Source: Chloroflexota bacterium | GTDB taxonomy: Bacteria; Chloroflexota; Dehalococcoidia; SZUA-161; JAUWZY01 | NCBI GenBank assembly: GCA_030615045.1 | Contig: JAUWZY010000052.1 | Location: 1-6,604 of the forward strand | Length of the DNA stretch: 6,604 nt | Reading direction: 5' to 3' | Shown here: positions 1 to 6,006 of the stretch, in pieces | Numbering within the stretch: the first letter of the stretch is position 1 | Layout: the number at the start of each line of letters is the position of its first letter | Translations under genes and position numbers: made by a program | The notes under the pieces: generated by a model | Databases searched by the model: none | What the model was told of the DNA's origin: nothing | Seen by the model: only the letters and a program-made list of their open reading frames with translations

Positions 1-299
1 GTCTGGCTGAGATGCGCCGGGTAGTCAAACCAGGTGGCCGTGTTATCTCTCTGGAGCTGATCATGCCATCATCGCGTGTGGTGCGAGCCTTCCATCAGCT
101 CTATTTGTGGAGAATCATCCCCCTTCTTGGCCGCGTAGTGACACATGACAGCGAGGCTTATATTTATCTCCCCAGATCGATCTCCGATTTCCCCCGAGCT
201 GAAGAGGTAAAAGCGATCATGGAGGAAGTCGGGTTCGATGAGGTCAGTTATAAGCTCCTCAATTTGGGGACAGTTGCAGTTTATGGCGGCGTGAAGTGA
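1..299 (+). CDS. ubiE: UbiE/COQ5-family quinone methyltransferase, C-terminal part (5' end outside window)
   Basis: This is the last 98 codons of a SAM-dependent C-methyltransferase; the frame is open to the left edge (codons start at base 3) and ends in TGA. It reads LAEMRRVVKPGGRVISLEL, which matches the second UbiE signature (R-V-x-K-P-G-G ... L-E), although the usual LEFSKP is LELIMP here. The C-terminal block also follows the family: a RAFHQLYLWRIIPLLGRVV stretch, EAYIYLPRSISDFP, then a final beta hairpin near GTVAVYGGVK. Family members methylate demethylmenaquinone or the ubiquinone precursor, at the inner face of the membrane. The SAM-binding glycine loop lies outside the window, so substrate cannot be judged, and a related methyltransferase with another substrate is possible. 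The ATG at base 12 is an internal Met, not the start. The gene converges on atpC with only 3 bases between stop codons. Confidence 0.8.
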   Translation, partial: LAEMRRVVKPGGRVISLELIMPSSRVVRAFHQLYLWRIIPLLGRVVTHDSEAYIYLPRSISDFPRAEEVKAIMEEVGFDEVSYKLLNLGTVAVYGGVK

Positions 300-302
300 G
301 GG

Positions 303-731
303 CTAAGGCATGCCCCCGGGGCGTCTTTTCCTTTTCCTTTCCGCGACTTTGAGCCGCACCAGGGAGCGGAGCAATGCAGCTTCGGCACGGGCCTTATCCA
401 CTTCAGCAGGACGGAGCTTAAGTCCTTCCTCGGCGCGGCGCTTCGCTTCCTCAGCCCGGGCGATATCGATTTTCTCAGCCCGCTCGGCAATATCAGCCAG
501 CACAATCACCTTATCACGGCGCACCTCTAAGAAGCCGCCGCTGACGAAGATCGATGCCTCCTCTCCTTCTTTCCTCACCCGGAGCTCGCCTGTCTGGAGC
601 ATGGTCATCAGCGGGGCATGGTGGGGCAGAATCGCCAGCTCGCCCTCGATCCCGGGGGCGATGACCACATCCACCTCATCGGAATAGACCACCTGCTCCG
701 CAGTCACAATCTCAAACCTGATCTTAGCCAT
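303..731 (-). CDS. atpC: F1F0 ATP synthase subunit epsilon
   Basis: The 142-residue protein is a normal-length epsilon subunit, the central-stalk subunit that binds gamma and the c-ring and regulates ATP hydrolysis. Residues 1-84 form the beta-sandwich domain (ending FVSGGFLEVRRDKVIVLAD) and about 88-135 form the helical hairpin, rich in Ala, Glu and Arg. Residues 88-93 read IDIARA, fitting the I(L)DxxRA motif that binds ATP in Bacillus PS3 epsilon. The start is ATG, 5 bases after the atpD stop. Its SD is weak (GGGGATGG inside the end of atpD), so translation is probably coupled to atpD. The tail ERKRKRRPGGMP is very basic; on the plus strand the same DNA is a GC hairpin followed by a T-rich run. 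The stop is TAG. No clear terminator for the operon is visible after it. Confidence 0.97.
   Translation of the reverse strand: MAKIRFEIVTAEQVVYSDEVDVVIAPGIEGELAILPHHAPLMTMLQTGELRVRKEGEEASIFVSGGFLEVRRDKVIVLADIAERAEKIDIARAEEAKRRAEEGLKLRPAEVDKARAEAALLRSLVRLKVAERKRKRRPGGMP
310..340 (+). terminator. Possible weak intrinsic terminator of the methyltransferase gene, inside atpC
   Basis: On the plus strand, ATGCCC (310-315) and GGGCGT (319-324) can form a 6-bp stem (one G-T pair) with a 3-base CCG loop, followed by an interrupted T-rich run (CTTTTCCTTTTCC, 325-337). It begins 11 bases after the methyltransferase TGA and overlaps the end of convergent atpC. The stem is short, the loop is tight and the T tract is broken by CC pairs, so activity is uncertain. 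Confidence 0.3.
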
Positions 732-736
732 CTAAT

Positions 737-2089
737 CTACACCATCCCCAGTTTCTCTGCCTGCTCCGGGAGGTGATCCCATTTGCCTTCCAGTATTTCC
801 TTGAAGCCGCGCACTGTCTCCTTGATCGGGACATACTTCCCCGGTATCCCGGTGAAGGTTTCGGCGACGGACATCGGCTGAGAGAGAAACCTCTGAATCT
901 TGCGGGCTCGAACCACGGTGAGCTTGTCCTCCTCGGAGAGCTCCTCAATGCCCAGGATGGCGATGATGTCCTGAAGCTCCTTATATCTCTGCAATACCTG
1001 CTGCACTCCCCGTGCCACCTCGTAGTGCTCCTGACCGACAACTCGAGGGTCTAAGATGCGGGATGTAGAAGACAGGGGGTCGACAGCGGGATATAACCTT
1101 ATCTCAGCAATGGAGCGCTCCAGGGCGATGATAGCATCGAGGTGACCGAAGGTGGACACGATGCCGGGGTCGGTGTAATCATCCGCAGGGACATAAATCG
1201 CCTGAAAGGAAGTGATAGACCCCTTTTTAGTTGAGGTAATTCTCTCCTCTAACTCGCCCATATCGGTGGCTAAGGTTGGCTGATAGCCCACCGCTGACGG
1301 CATGCGACCCAAAAGAGCTGAGACCTCCATGCCGGCCAGGATATAACGATAGATGTTGTCGATGAAAATCAAAACGTCTTGCCCCTCTACATCTCGGAAG
1401 TACTCGGCCATGGTCAGCCCAGTGAGGCCGACGCGCACCCGGACCCCGGGGGGCTCATTCATCTGCCCGAAGACCAGGACCGCCTTGTCGATGACACCAG
1501 AGGCCTTCATCTCCAGCCAGAGGTCATTGCCCTCTCGGGACCTCTCGCCGACACCGGCGAAGACAGAGATACCACCATGCTGGGTTGCGATGTTGTGGAT
1601 TAGCTCCAGGATGATCACCGTCTTGCCCACGCCAGCGCCGCCATAAGCCCCTACCTTCCCACCTCTGGCAAATGGAGTGATGAGGTCGAGCACCTTAAGC
1701 CCCGTCTCCAGCATCGCGATTGTGGGCTCCTGCTCCTGAAGGGATGGAGGAGGACGATGGATGGGCCAGTGGTCTTCAGCGTCAACAGGGCCGAGATCAT
1801 CAATTGGCTCGCCGAAGACATTGAACAAGCGCCCTAAGATCGCCGGCCCCACGGGGACAGTAATAGGCACCCCGGTATCAACAGCCTCAGCGCCCCGCTC
1901 CAGGCCATCAGTTGGGACTAAGGCTAAACAGCGGGCCCAGTTGTTCCCGATGTGCTGCTGGACTTCGAGGACGAGCTTTTCCCCATCCTGGGGGATCTCG
2001 ATGGCATTGTGCAGCGTCGGTAACTCATCGGGAGGGAACTCGATATCGACCACAGTCCCGATCACCTGTGCCACTTGTCCTTTTGCCAT
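737..2089 (-). CDS. atpD: F1F0 ATP synthase subunit beta (catalytic), with a C-terminal internal deletion
   Basis: This is the catalytic subunit of F1 (450 residues), where ADP and phosphate become ATP. Seen in order: beta-barrel domain (1-80), Walker A GGAGVGKT (150-157), catalytic Glu182 in GVGERSREGNDL, NEPPG (211-215), Walker B VLIFIDN (239-245), Tyr333 in LYPAVDPL (adenine contact), and the ELSEED lever at 383-388. The start is ATG with AGGAGG 5 bases upstream. Near the end the protein reads GKWDHLPEQA directly into EKLGMV. Beta subunits normally have about 15 residues here (FYMVG plus a short helix), and their absence explains the length of 450 instead of about 465. Some positions in the nucleotide domain also differ from common consensus (DDYTDPGIVSTFGHLDAII against [19 protein letters not shown]), possibly a lineage trait. 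All catalytic residues I can place are present. The stop is TAG, 5 bases before the atpC start. Confidence 0.97.
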   Translation of the reverse strand: MAKGQVAQVIGTVVDIEFPPDELPTLHNAIEIPQDGEKLVLEVQQHIGNNWARCLALVPTDGLERGAEAVDTGVPITVPVGPAILGRLFNVFGEPIDDLGPVDAEDHWPIHRPPPSLQEQEPTIAMLETGLKVLDLITPFARGGKVGAYGGAGVGKTVIILELIHNIATQHGGISVFAGVGERSREGNDLWLEMKASGVIDKAVLVFGQMNEPPGVRVRVGLTGLTMAEYFRDVEGQDVLIFIDNIYRYILAGMEVSALLGRMPSAVGYQPTLATDMGELEERITSTKKGSITSFQAIYVPADDYTDPGIVSTFGHLDAIIALERSIAEIRLYPAVDPLSSTSRILDPRVVGQEHYEVARGVQQVLQRYKELQDIIAILGIEELSEEDKLTVVRARKIQRFLSQPMSVAETFTGIPGKYVPIKETVRGFKEILEGKWDHLPEQAEKLGMV

Positions 2090-2094
2090 GATAA

Positions 2095-2100
2095 CCTCCT
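2095..2100 (-). promoter_or_regulatory. Strong Shine-Dalgarno of atpD
   Basis: AGGAGG lies 5 bases before the atpD ATG. It stands alone after a 67-base gap, so atpD can be translated independently of atpG, unlike atpG and atpC, which have weak sites and tight junctions. This fits the need for three beta per gamma. Confidence 0.8.
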
Positions 2101-2121
2101 AACTACTCAACCTAAAACGGC

Positions 2122-2155
2122 GGGGGAACGAGTAATATGCATTCAATGTTCCCCC
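2122..2155 (-). promoter_or_regulatory. Intercistronic hairpin between atpG and atpD
   Basis: On the transcript, GGGGGAAC (2155-2148) pairs perfectly with GUUCCCCC (2129-2122), giving an 8-bp stem with an 18-base AU-rich loop. It starts one base after the atpG stop codon and ends 21 bases before the atpD SD. It is followed by GCCGUUUUAGG, which holds only four U, so it is a poor intrinsic terminator. It could be a partial attenuator, a block to 3' exonuclease or a processing site. The structure is seen in the sequence; the role is inferred. Confidence 0.5.
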
Positions 2156-2156
2156 C

Positions 2157-3011
2157 TTACTCCAGAGCCGCGGCCCCGCCGACGATGTCCAGGAGCTCCG
2201 TGGTAATCATCTCCTGGCGCGCCTTGTTCAGGGTCAGGGTCAGGTCTTGAATCATATCGTTGGCATTTTCGGTAGCGGCGCGCATGGCTACCATCCGGGC
2301 TGACTGCTCACTGGCGATGGACTCCAGTATGGCATGATAAACCTGCATCTCAACATAGCGGGGCAAGAGCTGGGCGAGGACAAAGGCAGCGTCGGGCTCA
2401 TAGATATACTCTATCGGTTCGCCTCGCTCTATCTTCGTCGGCTCGATGGGCAAAAGCTCCTGCAATATCGGTCTTTGCACCATGGTGGATACGAATTGGG
2501 CATAGACCAGATATACTTGATCGACAAAGCCGTTGGTGTAGTCCTCGATGGCGATGCGGGAGATAGGCAAGGTATCGGCTAAGGAAGGGCGGTCTCCGAT
2601 TTTGCTGAACTCGGCACGGATGTCACGGCCATGTCTGGTGAAGAAATCACGCCCCTTGCGGCCCACGGTGACCAAGGTCACGGGAACACTCTGCTCTAAG
2701 AGAAAGCTCGCTGTATGCCGATTGATATTGGTGTTTAGACCGCCACAGAGCCCGCGATCCGGGGTGATATGGATAATGCAAATCCGGTTTACCATCCGTC
2801 GCTCCAGGAGGGGATGGAGTGTATCCTGGGACTGGGCGGCGAGGTCAGCTAAGACCTCACGCATTTTCTGGGCATAGGGGCGAGCTGCCAGCGCCGCAGC
2901 CTGAGCCCGCCTCATCTTGGAGGCGGCGATCATCTCCATGGCTTTGGTGATCTTGGCCGTGCTCTGGATGGAGCGAATGCGCCGCCGGATGATACGAATA
3001 GGAACAGTCAT
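2157..3011 (-). CDS. atpG: F1F0 ATP synthase subunit gamma
   Basis: The 284-residue protein is the rotor shaft that turns inside the alpha3beta3 head. The N-terminal helix (about 5-58, with IRSIQSTAKITKAMEMIAAS) and the C-terminal helix (about 213-284) form the coiled coil. The Rossmann-like middle holds DRGLCGGLN (85-93). The C-terminal family signature is complete: ITTELLDIVGGAAA at 269-282. There is no insert of the redox-switch type found in chloroplast gamma. The start is ATG, 7 bases after the atpA stop. Only a poor purine run (AAAGAGAAA) precedes it, so translation is probably coupled to atpA. Length and motifs are normal and nothing is broken. The stop is TAA. Confidence 0.97.
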   Translation of the reverse strand: MTVPIRIIRRRIRSIQSTAKITKAMEMIAASKMRRAQAAALAARPYAQKMREVLADLAAQSQDTLHPLLERRMVNRICIIHITPDRGLCGGLNTNINRHTASFLLEQSVPVTLVTVGRKGRDFFTRHGRDIRAEFSKIGDRPSLADTLPISRIAIEDYTNGFVDQVYLVYAQFVSTMVQRPILQELLPIEPTKIERGEPIEYIYEPDAAFVLAQLLPRYVEMQVYHAILESIASEQSARMVAMRAATENANDMIQDLTLTLNKARQEMITTELLDIVGGAAALE

Positions 3012-3018
3012 TTTCTCT

Positions 3019-4527
3019 TTAGTATGGCACAGTCTGCTTGAACTCTGAGATGGCTGCCTTCAAGGCCTCCTCGGTATCCTCGCGTAGTTCCTTCTCCGCA
3101 GCGATGCGGCTCCCGATATCGGGATGATTGGTCTCCATGAACCTGTGGAAGGCATCTTCAAAGGCCCTGATCCTCTCCACCGGCACATCATCGAGGTAGC
3201 CATTGATCACGGTATAGAGGATCATCACCTGCTTCTCCAAGGGCATAGGCATATTCTGAGGTTGCTTCAGCACCTCGGTGGTGCGCCTCCCTCGCTCCAG
3301 CTGCGCCACCGTGGTCTTATCGAGTTCAGCGGTGCCAAATTGAGCGAAGGCGGCAAGCTCCCGGTACTGAGCCAAATCCAGCCGCAACCGCCCGGCAACT
3401 TGCTTCATAGCTTTGGTCTGGGCTGCACCGCCAACGCGGGACACGGAGAGTCCCACATTCATCGCCGGTCGAATACCGGCATTAAATAGATCGGTCTCGA
3501 GGTAGATTTGACCATCGGTGATGGAGATGACATTGGTCGGGATATAGGCTGAGATATCGGCGGCTTGGGTCTCAATGATGGGCAGGGCGGTGAGCGAGCC
3601 ACCACCATGTTCCGGGGCATATTTCGCCGCTCGCTCCAGAAGCCGGCTGTGGAGGTAGAAGATATCGCCCGGATATGCCTCCCTCCCCGCGGGACGGCGC
3701 AGCAGGAGCGAGAGCTGGCGATAGGCCCAAGCATGCTTTGTCAGGTCGTCATAGATCACCAGGGCATCGCGCCCATTGTCCATGAACTCCTCACCCATGG
3801 CGCAGGCAGCATAGGGCGCCAGATATTGCAGTGCTGCTGAATCTGAGGCACTAGCAGAAACGATAATGGTATGCTCCATAGTGCCATATTGCTCCAGGGT
3901 AGCCACTACTTGAGCCACCTTTGATGACTTCTGCCCGATGGCGACATAAATACAAGTGAGGTCGCCGTTCTTTTGATTAATGATGGCATCGATGCCGATA
4001 GCTGTTTTCCCTGTGGAGCGATCGCCGATGATGAGCTCTCTTTGCCCCCGTCCTATGGGGATTATGCTATCGATGGCTTTGATCCCGGTTTGCACCGGTA
4101 TATTCACCGGACGGCGCAGAGGGACATTGGGTGCCACCCGTTCCACAGGACTAGTCTTTTCATGCTTAATAGGCCCTTTGCCATCGAGGGGTTGTCCCAA
4201 GGGGTCGATTACTCGCCCGATAAGCCCATCTCCAACCGGGACCTCGACAATACGACCGGTGCAGCGCACCTCGTTGCCCTCTTTTATCTGAGAATAGTCG
4301 CCGATGATGATGGCGCCGACGCTATCCTCTTCCAAGTTGAGGGCCAGCCCCATAGCGCCACCGTGGAATTCGAGGAGCTCGTTGTATTTGGCTCCGGCCA
4401 GCCCATGGATGCGGGCAATGCCATCGCCAACCTCAACCACAATGCCGACATCCACTGCGGCTACTGTGGCTCCAAACTGCTCGATCTGCTATCTGATGAT
4501 GGCGGCGATGTCGTGAGCTCGAACCAT
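3019..4527 (-). CDS. atpA: F1F0 ATP synthase subunit alpha, interrupted by an in-frame TAG at codon 13
   Basis: This is the non-catalytic nucleotide-binding subunit of F1. I start it at the ATG at 4527 because an ideal SD (GGAGGTGA, 5-base spacer) precedes it and the peptide from there, MVRAHDIAAIIR, matches the alpha N-terminus. Codon 13 is TAG (4491-4489), then QIEQFGATVAAVDVGIVVEVGDG continues in the same frame. With that codon as an amino acid the protein is 502 residues, a normal alpha length. Later landmarks are intact: Walker A GDRSTGKT (168-175; usually GDRQTGKT), Walker B ALVIYDD, LLLRRPAGREAYPGD, and the arginine finger in VGLSVSRVGGAAQ (Arg364). The first usable start after the stop is GTG at 4455 (478 residues), which has no SD at a useful distance and would remove the N-terminal segment that binds delta. 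Point mutation, sequence error or suppression by tRNA-Gln are all possible. The true stop is TAA. Confidence 0.92.
4489..4491 (-). other. In-frame amber codon in atpA at a conserved Gln position
   Basis: The codon is TAG, flanked by AGA (Arg) and CAG (Gln). Alpha subunits usually have Gln here (E. coli reads IKQRIAQF where this gene reads IR-stop-QIEQF). One C-to-T transition from CAG explains it. TAG also ends atpC, atpD, atpF and the 39-codon gene in this window, so a general reassignment of UAG to an amino acid is unlikely. Confidence 0.85.
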
Positions 4528-4532
4528 CTACC

Positions 4533-4540
4533 TCACCTCC
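4533..4540 (-). promoter_or_regulatory. Shine-Dalgarno that fixes the atpA start at 4527
   Basis: GGAGGTGA is a full 8-base complement of the usual 16S rRNA 3' end, with a 5-base spacer to the ATG at 4527. It lies between the atpH stop (4550-4548) and the ATG. It shows that translation begins upstream of the in-frame TAG rather than at the GTG at 4455. Confidence 0.85.
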
Positions 4541-4547
4541 GATATTT

Positions 4548-5084
4548 TTACCTGACCTCAACTAAGCTCTTGCGCAAAGAATCAAGCTTGCTCTTGGTGC
4601 TGCCATCGATGAGCCGGTCGCCGATGCGGACAACAAAGCCGCCGATGACATCAGGGTCCACCTTAGTGGTGAGCATAATCCTTGTCCCTGTTAACTCAGC
4701 CAGGCGCTTTGAGAGCCTTTTCTTATCTTCTTCATCTAATGGAATTGCGGTAGTGATTTCGGCATGCTCCAAGCCCTGATAAGCATCAGCCAAACGCTGA
4801 TACTCGGAGACGATCTGGTCGATTAACCTCAGCCTTCTTCTTGTTACTAGGAGGTAAACCAAATTCAAAGCGAGTTGGCTGACTCCGGGAAGACAGCGGC
4901 TTATCAAATCCATTTTCTCATCGGGGTGGACTTTGGGGCTTTCCAGGATCGCCATAAGCTGGGGCTCGCTCAAGGTGGTGGCAATGGTTTTCAGGTTATC
5001 AAGCCACTTTTCAAGCTCACCCCGCTCTAAGGCGAGTTGAAAAACCGCCTGGGCATGCCTCTTGGCAGCAACACCCCTGGGCAT
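4548..5084 (-). CDS. atpH: F1F0 ATP synthase subunit delta
   Basis: The 178-residue protein is the delta (OSCP-like) subunit that ties the top of the alpha3beta3 head to the b stalk. The N-terminal helical bundle (about 5-105, beginning AKRHAQAVFQLALERGELEKW) is the part that binds the alpha N-terminus in known structures. The C-terminal domain (about 107-178) carries the family signature around VDPDVIGGFVVRIGDRLIDG (142-161). Length is normal. The start is ATG; its AGGAGG (5093-5088) overlaps the atpF stop codon, so the two genes are tightly linked. The spacer of 3 bases is short. Delta's partner, the alpha N-terminus, is exactly the part interrupted by the TAG in atpA. The stop is TAA, 20 bases before the atpA ATG. 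Confidence 0.96.
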   Translation of the reverse strand: MPRGVAAKRHAQAVFQLALERGELEKWLDNLKTIATTLSEPQLMAILESPKVHPDEKMDLISRCLPGVSQLALNLVYLLVTRRRLRLIDQIVSEYQRLADAYQGLEHAEITTAIPLDEEDKKRLSKRLAELTGTRIMLTTKVDPDVIGGFVVRIGDRLIDGSTKSKLDSLRKSLVEVR

Positions 5085-5091
5085 AATCCTC

Positions 5092-5589
5092 CTATTTCCT
5101 TAAGGTAGAGCTCTCCTCCAGGACCTCCTGGATGAGTCGCCGATGTCGTTCTTTGTCCAGGGTCTCCTTGATCACCTTCTCCGCAGCCAGAATGGCAAGG
5201 TCAGCAAACTCCTGGCGCAGTCTGTCAATGGCTTCATCTCTTTCCATCCCGATCTCAGCTCTGGCTCTGACGATGAGGGCTTCGGCCTCCCTTCTCGCCT
5301 CCTCCCGAGCTTCAGCTTTGAGCCTCTCCCCCATCTCTGATGCCTGGGCCAATACGAGCTGCCCATCCTTGCGCGCCTCGTCAAGCCTTCTCTGCACCTC
5401 TTCTTCGGCTCTGGCTGCTACCTCTTTAGCCAGTTCAGCTTGATCTATGCCCTCTTTGATCCTCGTCGAGCGCTCATCGAGCATCTTCCTGATCGGCTTG
5501 TAGCCGATGAAGTAGAGGAGAACGAGCAGAAGGACGAAGTTTATGATCTGCCCGAGCAAGCCCTGCCAGCTGATGCCGAGTTCTCCCAA
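5092..5589 (-). CDS. atpF: F1F0 ATP synthase subunit b (TTG start)
   Basis: The 165-residue protein is the peripheral-stalk subunit. One membrane helix near the N-terminus (about 11-29, LLGQIINFVLLLVLLYFIG) is followed by the usual YKPIRKMLDER turn, then a long charged coiled coil (about 35-140) and the delta-binding end (LAILAAEKVIKETLD). Only one b gene is present, with no b' copy, so a b homodimer is expected. The start codon is TTG at 5589: AGGAGG lies 6 bases upstream (5601-5596) and an in-frame TAA occurs 7 codons before, with no ATG or GTG between. The upstream 39-codon gene ends 13 bases before this start, so the weak start codon may rely on coupling to it. The stop is TAG. Confidence 0.96.
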   Translation of the reverse strand: MGELGISWQGLLGQIINFVLLLVLLYFIGYKPIRKMLDERSTRIKEGIDQAELAKEVAARAEEEVQRRLDEARKDGQLVLAQASEMGERLKAEAREEARREAEALIVRARAEIGMERDEAIDRLRQEFADLAILAAEKVIKETLDKERHRRLIQEVLEESSTLRK

Positions 5590-5595
5590 GAATCG

Positions 5596-5601
5596 CCTCC
5601 T
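5596..5601 (-). promoter_or_regulatory. Shine-Dalgarno that sets the TTG start of atpF
   Basis: AGGAGG with a 6-base spacer to TTG. It begins one base after the TAG stop of the preceding small gene, so ribosomes ending there are already at this site. Confidence 0.75.
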
Positions 5602-5602
5602 A

Positions 5603-5722
5603 CTAAGTTATCAGCATCGGTGCCAAGCTGATACCAATGATTACCCCAGCTATGATGAAAACAGCGATGATACACGCTGCCACAACAACCATGATAAAAA
5701 GCGGCACTCCCTCTTCCTGCAT
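5603..5722 (-). CDS. 39-residue single-span membrane protein between atpE and atpF, unknown function
   Basis: I do not recognise this gene. It starts at ATG 5722 and ends in TAG, with no alternative start upstream (in-frame TAA six codons before). The peptide begins MQEEGVPLFIMVVVAAC and ends GISLAPMLIT. Residues 8-33 are almost all Val, Ile, Ala, Leu and Phe, enough for one membrane helix; the only charges are two Glu at 3-4, and there is no Lys or Arg. The SD is textbook: AGGAGG (5736-5731) 8 bases before ATG. It lies 22 bases after atpE and 13 bases before atpF, inside the F0 gene block. This suggests a small F0 subunit, an assembly factor or a translation-coupling leader. It is shorter than AtpI or AtpZ, which have more than one span and usually sit before atpB. 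That it is translated is likely; its role is inference. Confidence 0.72.
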   Translation of the reverse strand: MQEEGVPLFIMVVVAACIIAVFIIAGVIIGISLAPMLIT

Positions 5723-5730
5723 GATTACAC

Positions 5731-5736
5731 CCTCCT
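5731..5736 (-). promoter_or_regulatory. Shine-Dalgarno of the 39-codon gene
   Basis: AGGAGG (AAGGAGGG in context) with an 8-base spacer to the ATG at 5722. This is among the best ribosome sites in the window and the main reason to regard the small frame as a gene and not as spacer. Confidence 0.8.
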
Positions 5737-5744
5737 TTTATAGG

Positions 5745-5981
5745 TCACGCACCAATCCCCATGACAAGCATAATCGCTACTATCAGGGCATAGATGGCGA
5801 CTGCTTCAGCGAAAACGATAGCCAAAATCATGTTGGTCATAATTGCGCCTTTCGCTTCAGGGTTGCGCCCCAGTGCCTGCATCGCGCCATAGCCCAAAAT
5901 CCCGATGGCAAGCCCGGGACCCAAGGCACCCAAGCCTATTGCCAATGCCCCAGCAAAGTACATCATCGCCGTATCTGTCAT
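5745..5981 (-). CDS. atpE: F1F0 ATP synthase subunit c
   Basis: The 78-residue protein is a hairpin of two membrane helices that assembles into the rotor ring. Helix 1 (about 7-35) contains the Gly-rich packing motif, here A19-x-G21-x-G23-x-A25-x-G27. The polar loop is RNPEAKG (39-45), which contacts gamma and epsilon. Helix 2 (about 48-75) carries the ion-binding carboxylate Glu59 in IVFAEAVAIY. In Na+-binding rings such as that of Ilyobacter tartaricus, Gln sits in helix 1 and Ser-Thr follow the Glu; here these are Ile26, Ala60 and Val61, so I infer H+ coupling. The start is ATG with GGGGGT 6 bases upstream. Length is normal. The stop is TGA, 25 bases downstream of atpB by start position. 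Confidence 0.97.
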   Translation of the reverse strand: MTDTAMMYFAGALAIGLGALGPGLAIGILGYGAMQALGRNPEAKGAIMTNMILAIVFAEAVAIYALIVAIMLVMGIGA

Positions 5982-6006
5982 CTCTTACCCCCTTTCATAA
6001 AGGTCT

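Noticed and set aside
257..305. Intrinsic terminator for the atp operon downstream of atpC
   Set aside because: On the minus strand only short stems (GGGC/GCCC) can be drawn and no U tract follows.
4489..4491. General reassignment of UAG to an amino acid
   Set aside because: TAG is the natural terminator of atpC, atpD, atpF and the 39-codon gene here, each at the expected protein end; a specific suppressor tRNA remains possible.
4455..4527. Frameshift in the atpA N-terminus
   Set aside because: The codons on both sides of the TAG are in the same frame and both match alpha, so this is a substitution and not an indel.
3973..4779. Plus-strand open frame of 268 codons opposite atpA and atpH
   Set aside because: It runs antisense across two conserved genes and their junction, has no recognisable domain or convincing SD, and reflects the codon bias of the real genes.
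5745..5981. Na+-translocating ATP synthase (including the N-ATPase type)
   Set aside because: Subunit c lacks the Gln and Ser/Thr Na+ ligands, and the gene order is the normal bacterial one rather than the N-ATPase order, which begins with beta and epsilon.
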